Of a stretch of DNA of 64,000 bases, positions 20,740 through 30,671 are shown piece after piece (positions within the stretch are counted from its first letter, which is position 1; the number at the start of each line of letters is the position of its first letter). The notes under the pieces are model-generated. The model did no database searches. It was not told where the DNA came from and worked only from the letters and a program-made list of their open reading frames with translations. A program made the translations under genes and the position numbers. The DNA comes from Posidonia oceanica (taxonomy: Eukaryota; Streptophyta; Magnoliopsida; Alismatales; Posidoniaceae). Location of the stretch: assembly GCA_037176725.1 (NCBI GenBank), contig JAZBRS010000020.1:52914001-52978000 (forward strand). Direction: 5' to 3'.

Positions 20740-22480
20740 GCTTGTCCTCGCTCGAGGAAGCAAGCAAGAAAGAGAAATGGGGCAGGCAAGCGTGGGCATC
20801 GTCTGCACGGAGTGAAGCCACGCAAGGGCTGATCCTCGCATGAGGATATAGGGTAGGACTTCGAGCATACGGGGTCCGAGAAGAGCTTGTCCTCGCCTGA
20901 GGAAGCAAGCAAGAAAAGAAAGGGGATAGGCAAGCGTGAGCATCGTCCGCACGGAGCGAGGCCACGCAAGGGCTGATCCTCGCATGAGGATACAGGGCAG
21001 GACTCTGAGCATACGGGGTCCAAGAAGAGCTTGTCCTCGCCCGAGGAAGCAAGCAGGGTCTCCGTGCGGACGGAGACGGCAAAGGCTTGTCCTCGCCCGA
21101 GGAAGCAAGTGGGGGATTCCGTGCAGACAGAATCCGAAGGGGGGCTTGGCCTCGCCCGAGGAAGCAAGCAGCGGTCTGATCCTCGCCCAAGGGGACAGAC
21201 AGGGGACTTCGTCCGCACAGAGCGAAGTCACCCAGGGGGCTCGTCCTCGACCAGGGAAACAAGCGGGAGGGAAAGAAGAAAGAGGCTTGTCCTCGCGTGA
21301 GGAAGCAAGCACACGGGACCCCGTCTGCACGGAGGTAAGTCACGCAGAAAAAGGAAAAGGGCTTGTCCTCGCCCGAGGAAACAAGCAGGAGGGAAAGAAG
21401 AAAGAAGCTTGTCCTCACCCGAGGAAGCAAGCGTGTGGGACCCCGTCCGCATGGAGGGAAGTTACGCAGAAAGGAAAAAGGCTTGTCCTCGCCTAAGGAA
21501 GCAAGCAGGAGGGGAAGAAGAAAGAGGCTTGTCCTCGCCCGAGGAAGCAAGCGGGCGAGACTCCGTCTGCACGGAGCGGAGTCACGCGAAACGAAAAAAG
21601 GCTTGTCCTCGCTCGAGGAAGCAAGCAAGAAAGGGAAAAAGACTTATCCTCGCCCGAGGACAAGCAGGAAAGGAAAGGGGGAGGGCAAGCGTGGGCATCG
21701 TCCGCACGGAGTGAAGCCACGCAAGGGCTGATCCTTGCACGAGAATACAGAGCAGGACTCTGAGCATACGGGGTCCGAGAAGAGCTTGTCCTCGCCCGAG
21801 GAAGCAAGTAGGGGGTGCATGCGCTTATCCTTGGCCGAGGAATAAGCGAGCCTGATCCTCGCCCGAGGAACAGGGAAACTCCATCCGGGCGGAGCTGCGC
21901 AAGGCTTGTCCTCGCCTGAGGAAGCAAGCGGATCTGATCCTCGCCCGAGGAACAGACAGGGGCTGTGTCCACACAGAGCCAAGCAGGGCTTGTCCTCGCC
22001 CGAGGAAACAAGCAAAAAAGGAAATAAGGGCTTATCCTCGCCCGAGGAAACAAGCAGGAGGGGCAGAAGAAAGAAGCTTGTCCTCGCCCGAGGAAGCAAA
22101 CGTGCGGGACCCCGTCTGCACGGAGGGAAGTCACGCAGAAAAGGAAAAAGGCTTGTCCTCGCCCGAGGAAGCAAGCAGGATGGGCAGAAGAAAGAAGCTT
22201 GTCCTCGCCCGAGGAAGCAAGCACGCGGGACCCCATTCGCACGGAGGGAAGTCATGCAGGAAAGGAAAAAGGCTTGTCCTCGTTCGAGGAAGCAAGCAAG
22301 AAAGGAAAAAAGGCTTGTCCTCGCCCAAGGACAAGCAGGAAAAGAAAGGAGGCGGGCAAGCATGGGCATTGTCCGCACGGGGTGAAGCCACGCAAGGGCT
22401 GATCCCCGCAAGGGGATACAGGGCAGGACTCCGAGCATACGGGGTCCGAGAAGAGCTTGTCCTCGTCTGATGAAGCAAGC
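20740..22480. repeat. Array of about 30 short hairpins in element A's 3' region
   Basis: Three hairpin types alternate. Type 1: CTTGTCCTCG-CC-CGAGGAAGCAAG and CTGATCCTCG-CC-CGAGGAACAG. Type 2: CTCCGT-CTGC-ACGGAG with variable outer arms. Type 3: GGACTCCG-AGCATA-CGGGGTCC. They are linked by A/G-rich spacers (AAAGAAGAAAGA). Higher-order copies begin near 20790, 20930, 21690 and 22355. Stems differ between units yet remain paired. No protein is likely: all frames on both strands open by composition. The array lies between the DUF7745-like ORF and the polypurine tract, so it would be in the 3' end of the element RNA. Confidence 0.9.
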
Positions 22481-22528
22481 AAGGAAAGGGAAAAGAGGGA
22501 GCGATACCAGAGGGTGGCTAAAAAGATG

Positions 22529-22556
22529 CCCCTGGTATCAGGGATGATACCAGGGG
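22529..22556. other. Perfect 11-bp hairpin beside the array
   Basis: CCCCTGGTATC, loop AGGGAT, GATACCAGGGG. A related third copy, CCCCTAGTATC, follows at about 22569, and GATACCAGAGG precedes at 22503. Its stem sequence is unlike the array's, but the design is the same. Confidence 0.7.
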
Positions 22557-23065
22557 ACAGCCGAGGTGCCCCTAGTATCAAAAGCAAGGAAAATGCAGAC
22601 AAAACTAACACATTTGCCAAGCGAACAGTTGGGGATGCCAGTGCAGGGCAACCTGGGCAAATGTGGTTACAGCGGTGCATGGGTCTGCAGGGTTTCGTTG
22701 CGCGCATGTTTACTGCAGGGGGAGGCTTTACTGCAACTCTCCTGCCAAGGCTGCTGATTGCATGGTGCTTGCGGGGGTACTGCTCTAGATCTCTTGCGAG
22801 GCAGCTTTAGATTGTTTGCATGGGCCAATGCTCTGAAGTGCTTGATGCAGGTCCTGCAACATCCTGGCAAGAAGAGATATGCAATAGGCAAGGCATGCAA
22901 CACAAACAAACGGCGTGAAACGTCTTTGTATTGAGTGAATCTCTGGTTACACGCCTCTGATAGGCCAAAAGAGATACAACATGATTCAAGAAAAGCTATA
23001 CAAGCAAACAACTGCATATATGCCTAGTTGTGCCGGGCCTTCTTTGCTGGGCGGGAGTCAGGAAA
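22557..23065 (-). other. Element A 3' untranslated spacer
   Basis: Between the hairpins and the stop of the DUF7745-like ORF. I see no gene, only short shadow frames. Confidence 0.5.
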
Positions 23066-24240
23066 CTAAGGGGCGTCTGGAGGAATCTCGCTGAGGGGCC
23101 AGAGTCCCTGCACCTCAGTGACATACTCAGAAGTACATCTTGAGCCCTTCATAGCTGCTATGTCTGTAGACTTCACCCCATGCTGCATCAGGTCTGCTAG
23201 CACTGTTGTAGATGCTGTTGTGCTGAGGGGGTAAGCTTGCGTGTGTCTGGGCGCAGTGCTATTAATGAAGGCGCCCTGCCGGTAGCCGAATTGCCACATA
23301 ACCTGGATAGGGTGGTACTCCACACCCCCGGCGAATCCTGGCAGGACTACGAGCCGCGTATCGTGAGCATCAAAGAGAACGGTGAAGGGTTCTGCTGCGG
23401 ATGGGATGATTCGCCAAGTTACTGCACCATCCGTCAGCTCAGATAGCTTCTGATACTCTTCTGGCACGCTCTTTATGGTTCTTGCATGACTGCTGCTGCA
23501 ATAGGTTTCAATAGCATGCCTTTGAGGGTGTAGGAGGTCCATCTCCAGGTGCGCAGCTAGCCAAATTTGCACAAGCACTCCGTAGCCGTGGAACTGGCGA
23601 CAGCGGTGCACGACGCGGTCCAGCCTGCGGTATGTTTCTGCAAGGACGACTGGTGCCAGATCGATCTGCCGGGTCACCACTGCAAATGCAATCTCGGCAA
23701 TCTCGATTGCAATTGTCATCTTGCCATGCGTGAAGATCAGCTCGCCTAGAAAGCGGGTGACGAATCCCTAGAGCCACAGCTTGTCTCCAAGTTCAGCACG
23801 CTTTCCATAACAGCATCAAAGTATGCTAGGCGAAGCAGGGGCGTGGGCCCACTGGTGCAGATTAACCGTTGCTGGCAGCTTTTGGCAGAGAGCCCAGTCA
23901 GCTGGCTCAGGACCGCAATGTATCCATCGCGCCTCATAAAGATTGGGGGGCCCATAATTTGGGAGAAGTCGCAGATCCGGCGCACCTCCTCAAGCGTAGG
24001 AGTCAGCTCCGTCCTGTCGAAGCGGAAGACATGATGTGCTGGCTTCCAGAATCTTGCTGCAGCGTAGAGGAGATGTCGGCTCACTTCAACGTCTGCTGCC
24101 TTCAGAAGCTTGGAAGGGATACCCCATGTGCGCAGCCTCTCACGATCGGCTTCAGTGAGTTTGCCAACCCACTCTCGTAGGATATTTGAGTAGTGCATGG
24201 GAGTGACTAGAGTTGGGTAACCCATCGCAAGAGTATAAGT
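23066..24240 (-). pseudogene. Extra 3' ORF resembling DUF7745 / plant mobile domain
   Basis: Reads from 24225 in one frame: ILREWVGKLTEADRERL, SRHLLYAAARFWKPAHHVFRF, DRTELTPTLEEVRRICDF, IAVLSQLTGLS. It continues after a frameshift near 23800 in a second frame: FVTRFLGELIFTHGKM, AIEIAEIAFAVV, PVVLAETYRRLDRVVHR, VLVQIWLAAHLEM, ending at the stop at 23066. The layout (W-P-x-H-x-F-x-F, then L-T-P-T-L-E-E, later a PxxLAETxRxL helix) is that of the DUF7745/PMD-like proteins that plant transposons and host genes share. The role is unknown. A TAG lies at 23768. A splice acceptor (TGATTACAG) sits just upstream at about 24273, so the ORF may be spliced. The family call is from memory of the pattern, without a search. 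Confidence 0.6.
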
Positions 24241-25746
24241 GCAGGATGCTGGTGCAGAAAGCTTAGGTACCTGTAATCAGAGTGGCAGTTCATCAGTTCA
24301 GGCATAAGCATACAACACTTGGCTGGTAAAGATGCAGAATTGAAGGCTAGCATTGCAGTTTAGTAGTTTTAATAGTTAGCATTCAGCGTGCAGATATTAA
24401 ATATATTCAGACAAAAGCAGTTCTACTGGGGCAAGCGGTTGGTCGGAGCTCTGGACCAGTGTAGCTTGAAGAAGGTCGGCGCATGCTTGATAGGAATACT
24501 GTCTCAACGCCGGGCCAAGTTTTGCAGAGAGGGAAGATAGAAGAAAAGGAAGGACTTATGCTATGCATGCATGCATGGTTTATGCTTGGCATGCGCAGAT
24601 ATGTGCATGGTTTATGGCAGATGCTGTAAATGTATGCATGATTGTGGCTTATATGCTGTAGCCCTCAGCATATGGAGTGCTTAGTGCCTGCTGTAGAGGA
24701 AGAGAGGGGTCCCTGACTCACTGGACTCTACTCAAGCTCTAAACTTGCTGGTGGTGCTTAGGAAAGGGTTATTTGTAGTGCAGGGGTGGTGGGTGGTGAG
24801 AACAGGCTCCAGACCAAACTTCCAAGGACCTACACCTACTCTTTTGCATCATTTTGCTCCCTCATAGGCATGTAGGTTTCTCCTATCCCTAACTTGGAGA
24901 CAATGGGCACCTAGTTGAAGCTGGGGAGCTGCTTGCTTGGCCTTGCTAGGTTTGAAGGCTTTGCAGGATTTGTAGATTCCCTCGGTGCAAATTTTACTCA
25001 TCTCTAAGATAGGTAAGGGATGGGATTGCGCTGCTTGCTTTTTTCTTTTTTTGGAGTTGCCTTTTATTTTTGTTTCTTTTTGCTTTTTTCCTTGTTCTTT
25101 TGCTTGCTTTTTTTTTGCTTGCTTTTTCTTCTTTTTCTTCTCTTTTTTTTTTGCAGGCTTGCGCTATCTCTGGGTTAGAGGTAATGGGCACTGGGGTTTT
25201 GCAATGGGTTTGGGGCTCCCAGGTGCTAAGTGATGGACCATCTCCAAAGCAGTTCGGAGGGGCAGAGTTACGCTACACGCCTCTATCTCTAGGGCCTGCT
25301 ACTGCCTTCGCCTTCTATTTGCTTTTTCTTTTATGCCCATGCTCAGACATATTCTTTTATGGCTCACATTTTGCTCACACCCTAGCATTTTATCTCCCTT
25401 GGGAGGTACAAGTCCTAAGGGGTTTGGTTATTTCGCCTGTTCTCACTTGCAAGGTGGCTCCCTCACTAGCTAAGATGCCTAAGTAGCGCCAGGTGAGGCA
25501 GGGTAGACTCCTTCCATAGCAGGCAAGCACGTCCAATTTCATCATCGGGCCAGATGCAATGCATGATTTTTGCTGAGAATTTTTTGGATTTTCGCTTGAG
25601 TTATGCTGAAAGAGAGTGGAAATGCAAGGATATATGCAGAGATTGTGAGGATGCAAGGGACAAGATAGGAACGCAAGGAGAATGTACAAGGAGGAGAGAA
25701 TGCAAAGGATAGGATGGGAGGAAATGCTTTGCAAGGCAGGGGCCGG
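24241..25746 (-). other. Element A spacer between integrase and the extra ORF
   Basis: No gene seen. Contains a probable acceptor near 24273, an A-rich stretch in the element sense (+ strand T-rich, 25030-25155) and scattered ATGCA words. It could be an intron or a leader for the downstream ORF. Confidence 0.4.
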
Positions 25747-26810
25747 CTACTGATAGTACTTCTTGAGGTAGCATGCGTTGACCAGCTCTGACAGCCCAGT
25801 TTGATCCATGTCCTCAAGAATTGTTGCGCCGCCTGAGAATGCCTGCTTGACCACAAAGGGGCCACACCAGTTGGGTCTGAATTTTCCTCGACCGTCTGGC
25901 AGGTGGATGGCTCGCAAGACTAGGTCTCCTAGCTAGAAGCTCTTGGGCCGCACCTTCTTCAGGTACGCTCTTGCCATCCGCTTCTGGTAGCAGCGAGCGT
26001 TATGCATTGCTTGCAATCTACGCTAATCAATCAAGTTGAGCTGGGCGCAGCGGTCCTCGACCCATTCTGCTTCTTCCAGCTCTACTTCTCGCAGGATTCG
26101 CAGCGAAGGGACCTCCACTTCGACAGGCAGCACTGCCTCCATGCCATATGCCAGCGAATACGGGGTGGCTCCTGTAGAGGTCCACACTGATGTTCTGTAC
26201 GCCCAGAGTGCGTACGGGAGCTTATCATGCCAGTCTTTGTGGGTTTCTGCCATCTTCTTCATTATCTTCACAATGTTTTTGTTGGCAGACTCCACTGCTC
26301 CATTCATCTGTGGCCGGTATGGTGAGGATCTATGATGCTTGATCTGGTGCTTCTGCAGGTATTCTTCGATCCTCTTTGCAATAAAGTTGGAGCCATTGTC
26401 AGAGATGATCACATGCGGGACCCCATATCGGGTGACAATGCTATTTCTGATAAACCTCTTTGTCATCGCAGCTGTGACCCCCTTGTAGGAGGCTACTTCC
26501 ACCCACTTAGTGAAGTAGTCTATCGCTACCAGAATGAAGCAATGACCATTTGATGTAGCAGGGTGTATAGCGCCGATGACATCCATCCCCCAGGTGGAGA
26601 AGGGCCATGGCGAGGACATGCTATGTAGTTCCTACGGGGGTGCGTGCATAAGATTACCATGGACTGGTAGTTGTGGCATCTACGCACAAATTGGCAGCAG
26701 TCTGCCTCCATGGTTGACTAGAAGTAGCCTTGCAACATGATCTTCTTGGCCAGCAGTACCCCATTCACATGCGGACCATAAGTCCCTGCATGAACCTGGA
26801 GCATAAGCGT
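25747..26810 (-). pseudogene. Element A integrase
   Basis: The N-terminal zinc-binding part is HAGTYGPHVNG ... CCQFVRRCHNYQ (about 26800-26680). The catalytic core shows WGMDVIGAI (first Asp, about 26590), VIISDNGSNF (second Asp, about 26400) and MNGAVESANK (Glu, about 26290). After the core come WAYRTSVWTSTGATPYSLAYG and the C-terminal LGDLVLRAI ... GPFVVKQAF ending YLKKYY with stop at 25747. It would insert the element DNA and give the 5-bp duplications seen. Breaks: TAG 26718, a frameshift near 26620, TAG 26023 and TAG 25933. No chromodomain is visible. Confidence 0.88.
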
Positions 26811-27608
26811 GTCGGCCTCTGGCTTGCTCAGGCAGTGCAAGAGCATCTGACTGTATGATCTTCTGTATAGCTGCCTTGCCCCTAATACATACTTTGACAC
26901 CAGACGTGCCAGAGTTCTTCTATCTGCTGCTGAGGTGCCAGGCGGGTGGCTGCCAGATTCCAGGAAAGCTTTGATATCATAATGCCAAGGCTGCTCTTCT
27001 ACTAGATCTGCCTCCTCTATGCTCATGCAGTGCGCAGGCTGCTCCATGCATGTAACTAATACATCCACTGCTCGGTCTTCAAGTATATTGAGCCAAGACG
27101 CCAAGGTTGCCAACGCATCTGCATATGCGTTCCTTGCCCTGTTCATATACGAGAAGCGGATGCTTGCAAATTGCTCTATCAGCTTCAGCAGGTGTTCGTG
27201 ATATGGCACTAACTTTGGATCCTTTGTTCTCCAATCGCCATTCACTTGGGAAATCACCAGCATGGCATCGCCGTGCACATGCAGCTTCTGCGCCTCATGT
27301 TCAAGTGCGACCTTCAATCCCAGAATGCATGCTTCATATTCTGTTTCATTATTAGTGCATTTGAAGGTCAGCTTCCTCGCAAAGGGGATCATCTGCCCTT
27401 GCAGCGTGGTCAGCACCGCGCCTATGCCTCGACCCTTCTTGTTGACAGCGCCATCAAAGTACAACTGCCATTGCTCTAAGTCTTCAGGGTCTTCCTTAGA
27501 GTCTTCCATTGCAAAGAGAATATCCTCATCTGGGAACTGCGTCTGGAGAGGCTGGTACTCGGGCAAGGGAAAGTCTGCAAGGTGATCTGCCATGGCTTGG
27601 CCCTTCAT
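26718..27608 (-). CDS. Element A second RNase H (Tat-type aRNH) and linker to integrase
   Basis: This 296-codon open stretch begins after the TGA at 27612. It contains WQLYFDGAVNKKGRGIGAVL (first Asp, about 27455), NNETEYEACILGLKVALE (Glu), GDAMLVISQVNGDW (third acid) and NAYADALATLASWL (fourth acid, about 27110). This D-E-D-D set following the ordinary RNase H is the additional RNase H that marks the Tat lineage. The rest links to the integrase zinc region. It removes RNA from RNA/DNA hybrids during reverse transcription. The four acidic residues all look intact. Confidence 0.85.
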   Translation of the reverse strand: MKGQAMADHLADFPLPEYQPLQTQFPDEDILFAMEDSKEDPEDLEQWQLYFDGAVNKKGRGIGAVLTTLQGQMIPFARKLTFKCTNNETEYEACILGLKVALEHEAQKLHVHGDAMLVISQVNGDWRTKDPKLVPYHEHLLKLIEQFASIRFSYMNRARNAYADALATLASWLNILEDRAVDVLVTCMEQPAHCMSIEEADLVEEQPWHYDIKAFLESGSHPPGTSAADRRTLARLVSKYVLGARQLYRRSYSQMLLHCLSKPEADTLMLQVHAGTYGPHVNGVLLAKKIMLQGYF

Positions 27609-27914
27609 GGCTCACTGCGTGACAAAGGTGATGTCGTACTGAGACAACAATACCAGCCACTTGACGCATCTGCCTACCATTGCCGGCTTCTGGAAGAGGA
27701 ACTTGATGGGGTCATGCCAGCATAGAAGCTAGACTGGATACGCCATCATGTAGTGCCTCAGCTTCTGTGCAGCCTAGAGGAGGGATAAGCAGGTCTTCTC
27801 CATTGCGCTATACCTGGCTTCGCAATCATTGAATTTCTTGCTCAGGTAATAGATTGCGTGCTCTTTTCTACCAGATTCGTCATGCTGGCCCAAGACGGCA
27901 CCCATGGAATGCTA
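27609..27914 (-). pseudogene. Element A first (Ty3/gypsy) RNase H, degraded
   Basis: Follows RT in frame: SMGAVLGQ, EHAIYYLSKKFNDCEARYSAMEK, then AAQKLRHYMMAYPV. Stops: TAG 27912, TAG 27774, TAG 27729 and TGA 27612. In Tat elements this first RNase H is generally degenerate beside the second one; here part of the loss is mutation in this copy. Confidence 0.8.
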
Positions 27915-28796
27915 CGTGGTAGAGAGGTAGAGAAGCAGAGGTCTCCCCGGCATGGGTGGGACCAACACAGGAGGCTTGGTCAGAAGTTGCTTGATTCTGT
28001 CAAAGGCAGCTTGGCACTCCTTGCTCCAGTTAATCTGTGCATTCTTTTTCAGGAGCTTGAAGATCGGTTCGCATACAGGCGTGAATTGCGCAATGAACCG
28101 ACTGATATACTGTAGGCATCCGAGCAGGCCTCGGACTTCCCTTTCTGTCCTGGGGGGTGGCATATCCACGATGGCTTTTGCCTTCATCGGGTCCACTTCG
28201 ATCCCGCTTTGGCTAACAATGTAGCCTAGGAGCTTGCCAGAAGATACCCCGAATACGCATTTGCTAGGGTTAAGGCGCAGCCTGTACTTTCGTAGGCGGT
28301 CAAAGAGCTTCCTTAAGCAGGCAAGGTGATCCTCAGGCTCTTTGGTCTTGGCAATCATATCATCCATGTATACCTCAACTTCTTGATGCATGAGGTCGTG
28401 GAAAACTACGGTCATGGCCCTCTGATAGGTTGCGCCAGCATTTTTCAGCCCAAATGGCATTACTTGGTAGCAGAAGACTCCCCAAGGGGTGATGAATGAT
28501 GTTTTCTCCATATCCTCCTCTACCATTCTGATCTGGTTATAGCCAGACAAGCCATCCATGAAAGAAAGCATTTTGTGCTGTGCAGTGTTGTCGACTAGGA
28601 CGTCAATGTGCGGTAGGGGAAAATCATCCTTGGGACTCACCTTGTTCAGGTCTCGATAATCGATGCACATGCGGACTCGTCCATCTTTCTTGGGCACTGG
28701 GACGACATTTGCAAGCCACTCAGGATAAAGGACGACCTTGAGGAGGTTAACACCGTGCTGCTTCAAGTTCTCCTCCTTGATCATAAGTAGCCACTA
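27912..28796 (-). CDS. Element A reverse transcriptase
   Basis: Open for 290 codons between TAG 28794 and TAG 27912. Landmarks: PEWLANVVPVPKKDG, RMCIDYRDLNKVSPKDDFPLP, FMDGLSGYNQI, QVMPFGLKNAGATYQRAM, the active site VEVYMDDMIAKT (YMDD at 28359-28370), LNPSKCVFGVSSGKLLGYIV, and PPPRTEREVRGLLGCLQYISRF. All catalytic residues look intact. It is typical of Ty3/gypsy polymerase, which copies the element RNA into DNA from the tRNA-Arg primer. Confidence 0.93.
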
Positions 28797-29390
28797 CGGT
28801 CGCCATCGCCTTAGCTTCTGCTTTACTGGCCTTGCATCTGGGTCTAAGGGTAGGTTGTGCACAACTATCTCAATGTCGAGGCCAACCATATCCTCGTAAC
28901 TCCAGCCGAAGACATCCGCATACTCCTTCAAGAATGCGATGAATTTTGCTCTAGCCTGGGGCGACAAAAGGGCGCTGATGTGGACCTCTCTAACTTCTTC
29001 TGCTGTGCCAATGCTGACAACCTTTGTCTCTTCTTCGACATGGAGGTTGGGGCCTTCTAGATCGTCGTCATGGGGCCGGAACTCAGGTGATGGTTCATCA
29101 TTCTCATCTTTGCCTGCATCATCCTCCTCTCTATATGCAATAAGCTCCGAGAGGATCTCCTTCTCAAAAGTGGGGTCTGAGATATCAAAGGAGTGCAGGT
29201 GTTCCGCTGCTTGGCCCTGGTGATGCTTCAGGATGGTCACGCTCACCTGAGTGTTTTTATACCCTCGGTGCGCGACCTCTGTCCTGGCAAGCTCCTCAAT
29301 TGGCTCTGCTTGCTCTGACTCTACTGCTGGCTCTGCTGAAGCTAACTGCGCTACTGTTTGCTGTGTAGGGGTTGCATGTGCTACTGCTTG
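28797..29390 (-). CDS. Element A polyprotein segment before RT
   Basis: Acidic linker (EEDDAGKDENDEPSPEFRPH) followed by the conserved pre-RT segment LLSPQARAKFIAFLKEYADVFGW and the DPDARPVKQKLRRWRP end. This segment, found upstream of RT in many gypsy elements, anchors the frame. It is in frame with RT across TAG 28794 and with the His-Ala repeat across TAG 29391. Confidence 0.75.
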
Positions 29391-29906
29391 CTACTGTACT
29401 GCTGGTGCCTGTTGTGTTACTACTTGTGTATGTTGTGCCATTGCCAATGCATGTTGTACTACCGCCGGTGCATGTTGTACTACTACTGGTGCATGTTGCT
29501 CTACTACTACTGCATGTTGCTCTACTACTACTGCATGTTGCTCTGCATGTTGCTCAGCATGGTGCTCTGCATGTTTCTCTGCATGTTGCTCTGCATGGGG
29601 CTTTGCATGGGGCTCTGCATGGTGCTCTGCATGTTGTACTGCATGGTGCTCTGCTACTGGTGCATGTTGTACTGCTACTTGTGCTGCTTGTGGTGCTAAT
29701 ATTGTTGGTATCTGCTGTGCTGTTGCTTCCTCTACATGCTCTGGTGTGCTTGCCAAGGATATATCAGGTTGGCGGCTGATCAGGGCACTACCGCCTAGTG
29801 CATTGTCCAAGTGTGGCATGCGCTGCATGAACCATCGAGACCCACCCCCTGGCTGCAGGGTGATTAGCTCATCTGGTCTGACGGGTGCCTCGAGCACTAG
29901 ATCCTC
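29391..29906 (-). CDS. Element A linker with His-Ala-Glu/Gln repeats
   Basis: After an ordered start (RPDELITLQPGGGSRWFMQRMP), about 25 tandem four-residue units of the type E/Q-H-H/Q-A (AEHHAEQHAEKHAE) and V-V-V-E-Q-H-A follow, encoded by 12-bp DNA units. The bounding stops are TAG 29907 and TAG 29391. The region lies between protease and RT, where Tat elements may carry variable spacers. The His-rich repeat could bind metal, but that is a guess. The antisense 265-codon Cys-rich frame is its shadow. Confidence 0.65.
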   Translation of the reverse strand, partial: EDLVLEAPVRPDELITLQPGGGSRWFMQRMPHLDNALGGSALISRQPDISLASTPEHVEEATAQQIPTILAPQAAQVAVQHAPVAEHHAVQHAEHHAEPHAKPHAEQHAEKHAEHHAEQHAEQHAVVVEQHAVVVEQHAPVVVQHAPAVVQHALAMAQHTQVVTQQAPAVQ

Positions 29907-29999
29907 CTATAGAACCATGATAGAGGGATCTGTGGCCACGGCATTCCCCTTCTTCTGTGCAGTCTCATGCTCTGCCACGTCCTATGCCAGCGACGCGAG

Positions 30000-30671
30000 C
30001 TACTCCTGGAATAACAGCTCCAAGTCTCCCATAGAGAAATCAATCTGAGCATTAGTAGCCGCTCCTGCCTCCTCATCGGAGGGTGAGTCGACGTAATAAG
30101 CGACTGTCGGGCTTAGGGCCGGCCCTGGCTCGACTGCTGGGCTTTCTGTTGCTTGGGGCATCTGCTTTGCTACTGCTGGGTATGCTGCCAGGATCACTGC
30201 TGTTGCTGGTAAAGAGGCACAACTGCTCTTCTGAGGGGCCGATGGCTGGGCCGCCATGCTTGGGGATGAAACGTCGGTGCTCGTGGCTGACAGTGGTGGT
30301 CTCCTGGTAGTAGCGGCGAGAATCTTCCGCATAGCAAGATCTACTGAGGCTGACAGCGGTGTGCCTGACAGAGCCGCCTGGCTTGCTTGTGGCGCTGTCG
30401 ATAATGCGGGCTGAGTCACACTATCGCCTGATCCGACTGACTGTGCCGCTGGAGAAAGTGATTTCCATGCTGGTGCAGCTGCGGCCATAGGCTGACTGCT
30501 GGATATTGCCAGAGGGCGTGCTTCTGACTCTGGTGCTGCAGCTGTGACTGTCGGTGACTTTGGTGATGCTGCAGGAAGAGGGGAAACTGTTAGCCCTGTC
30601 CTAGGGTTTGCCAATTCTACTGCTTCATTAGTGAGTGCCAAGCAAACTGACCGGGACGCAGTCGTGCTGAG
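30000..30671 (-). CDS. Element A linker rich in Ala/Ser/Pro
   Basis: Open from just after TAG 30672 to TAG 30000. Composition is Ala, Ser, Pro and Thr with no recognisable fold; it ends in DSPSDEEAGA and MGDLELLFQE. Same frame as the protease and RT pieces, so it is part of one polyprotein. Likely a disordered spacer. Confidence 0.6.
   Translation of the reverse strand, partial: LSTTASRSVCLALTNEAVELANPRTGLTVSPLPAASPKSPTVTAAAPESEARPLAISSSQPMAAAAPAWKSLSPAAQSVGSGDSVTQPALSTAPQASQAALSGTPLSASVDLAMRKILAATTRRPPLSATSTDVSSPSMAAQPSAPQKSSCASLPATAVILAAYPAVAKQMPQATESPAVEPGPALSPTVAYYVDSPSDEEAGAATNAQIDFSMGDLELLFQE

Noticed and set aside
20494..22470. Long open frames on both strands over the hairpin array (up to 324 codons)
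   Set aside because: They arise from repeats without stop words. Several overlapping frames are open at once, the encoded text repeats the same short phrases, and none starts at a conserved position.
20740..22480. CRISPR-like appearance of palindromic repeats with spacers
   Set aside because: Spacers are repeats themselves and not unique, unit length varies, there are no cas genes, and the setting is a plant retrotransposon.
29251..30048. A 265-codon plus-strand Cys-rich frame resembling a metallothionein-like protein
   Set aside because: It is exactly antisense to the His-Ala repeat of the element A polyprotein. The Cys codons are the complement of GCA/GTA-rich repeats.
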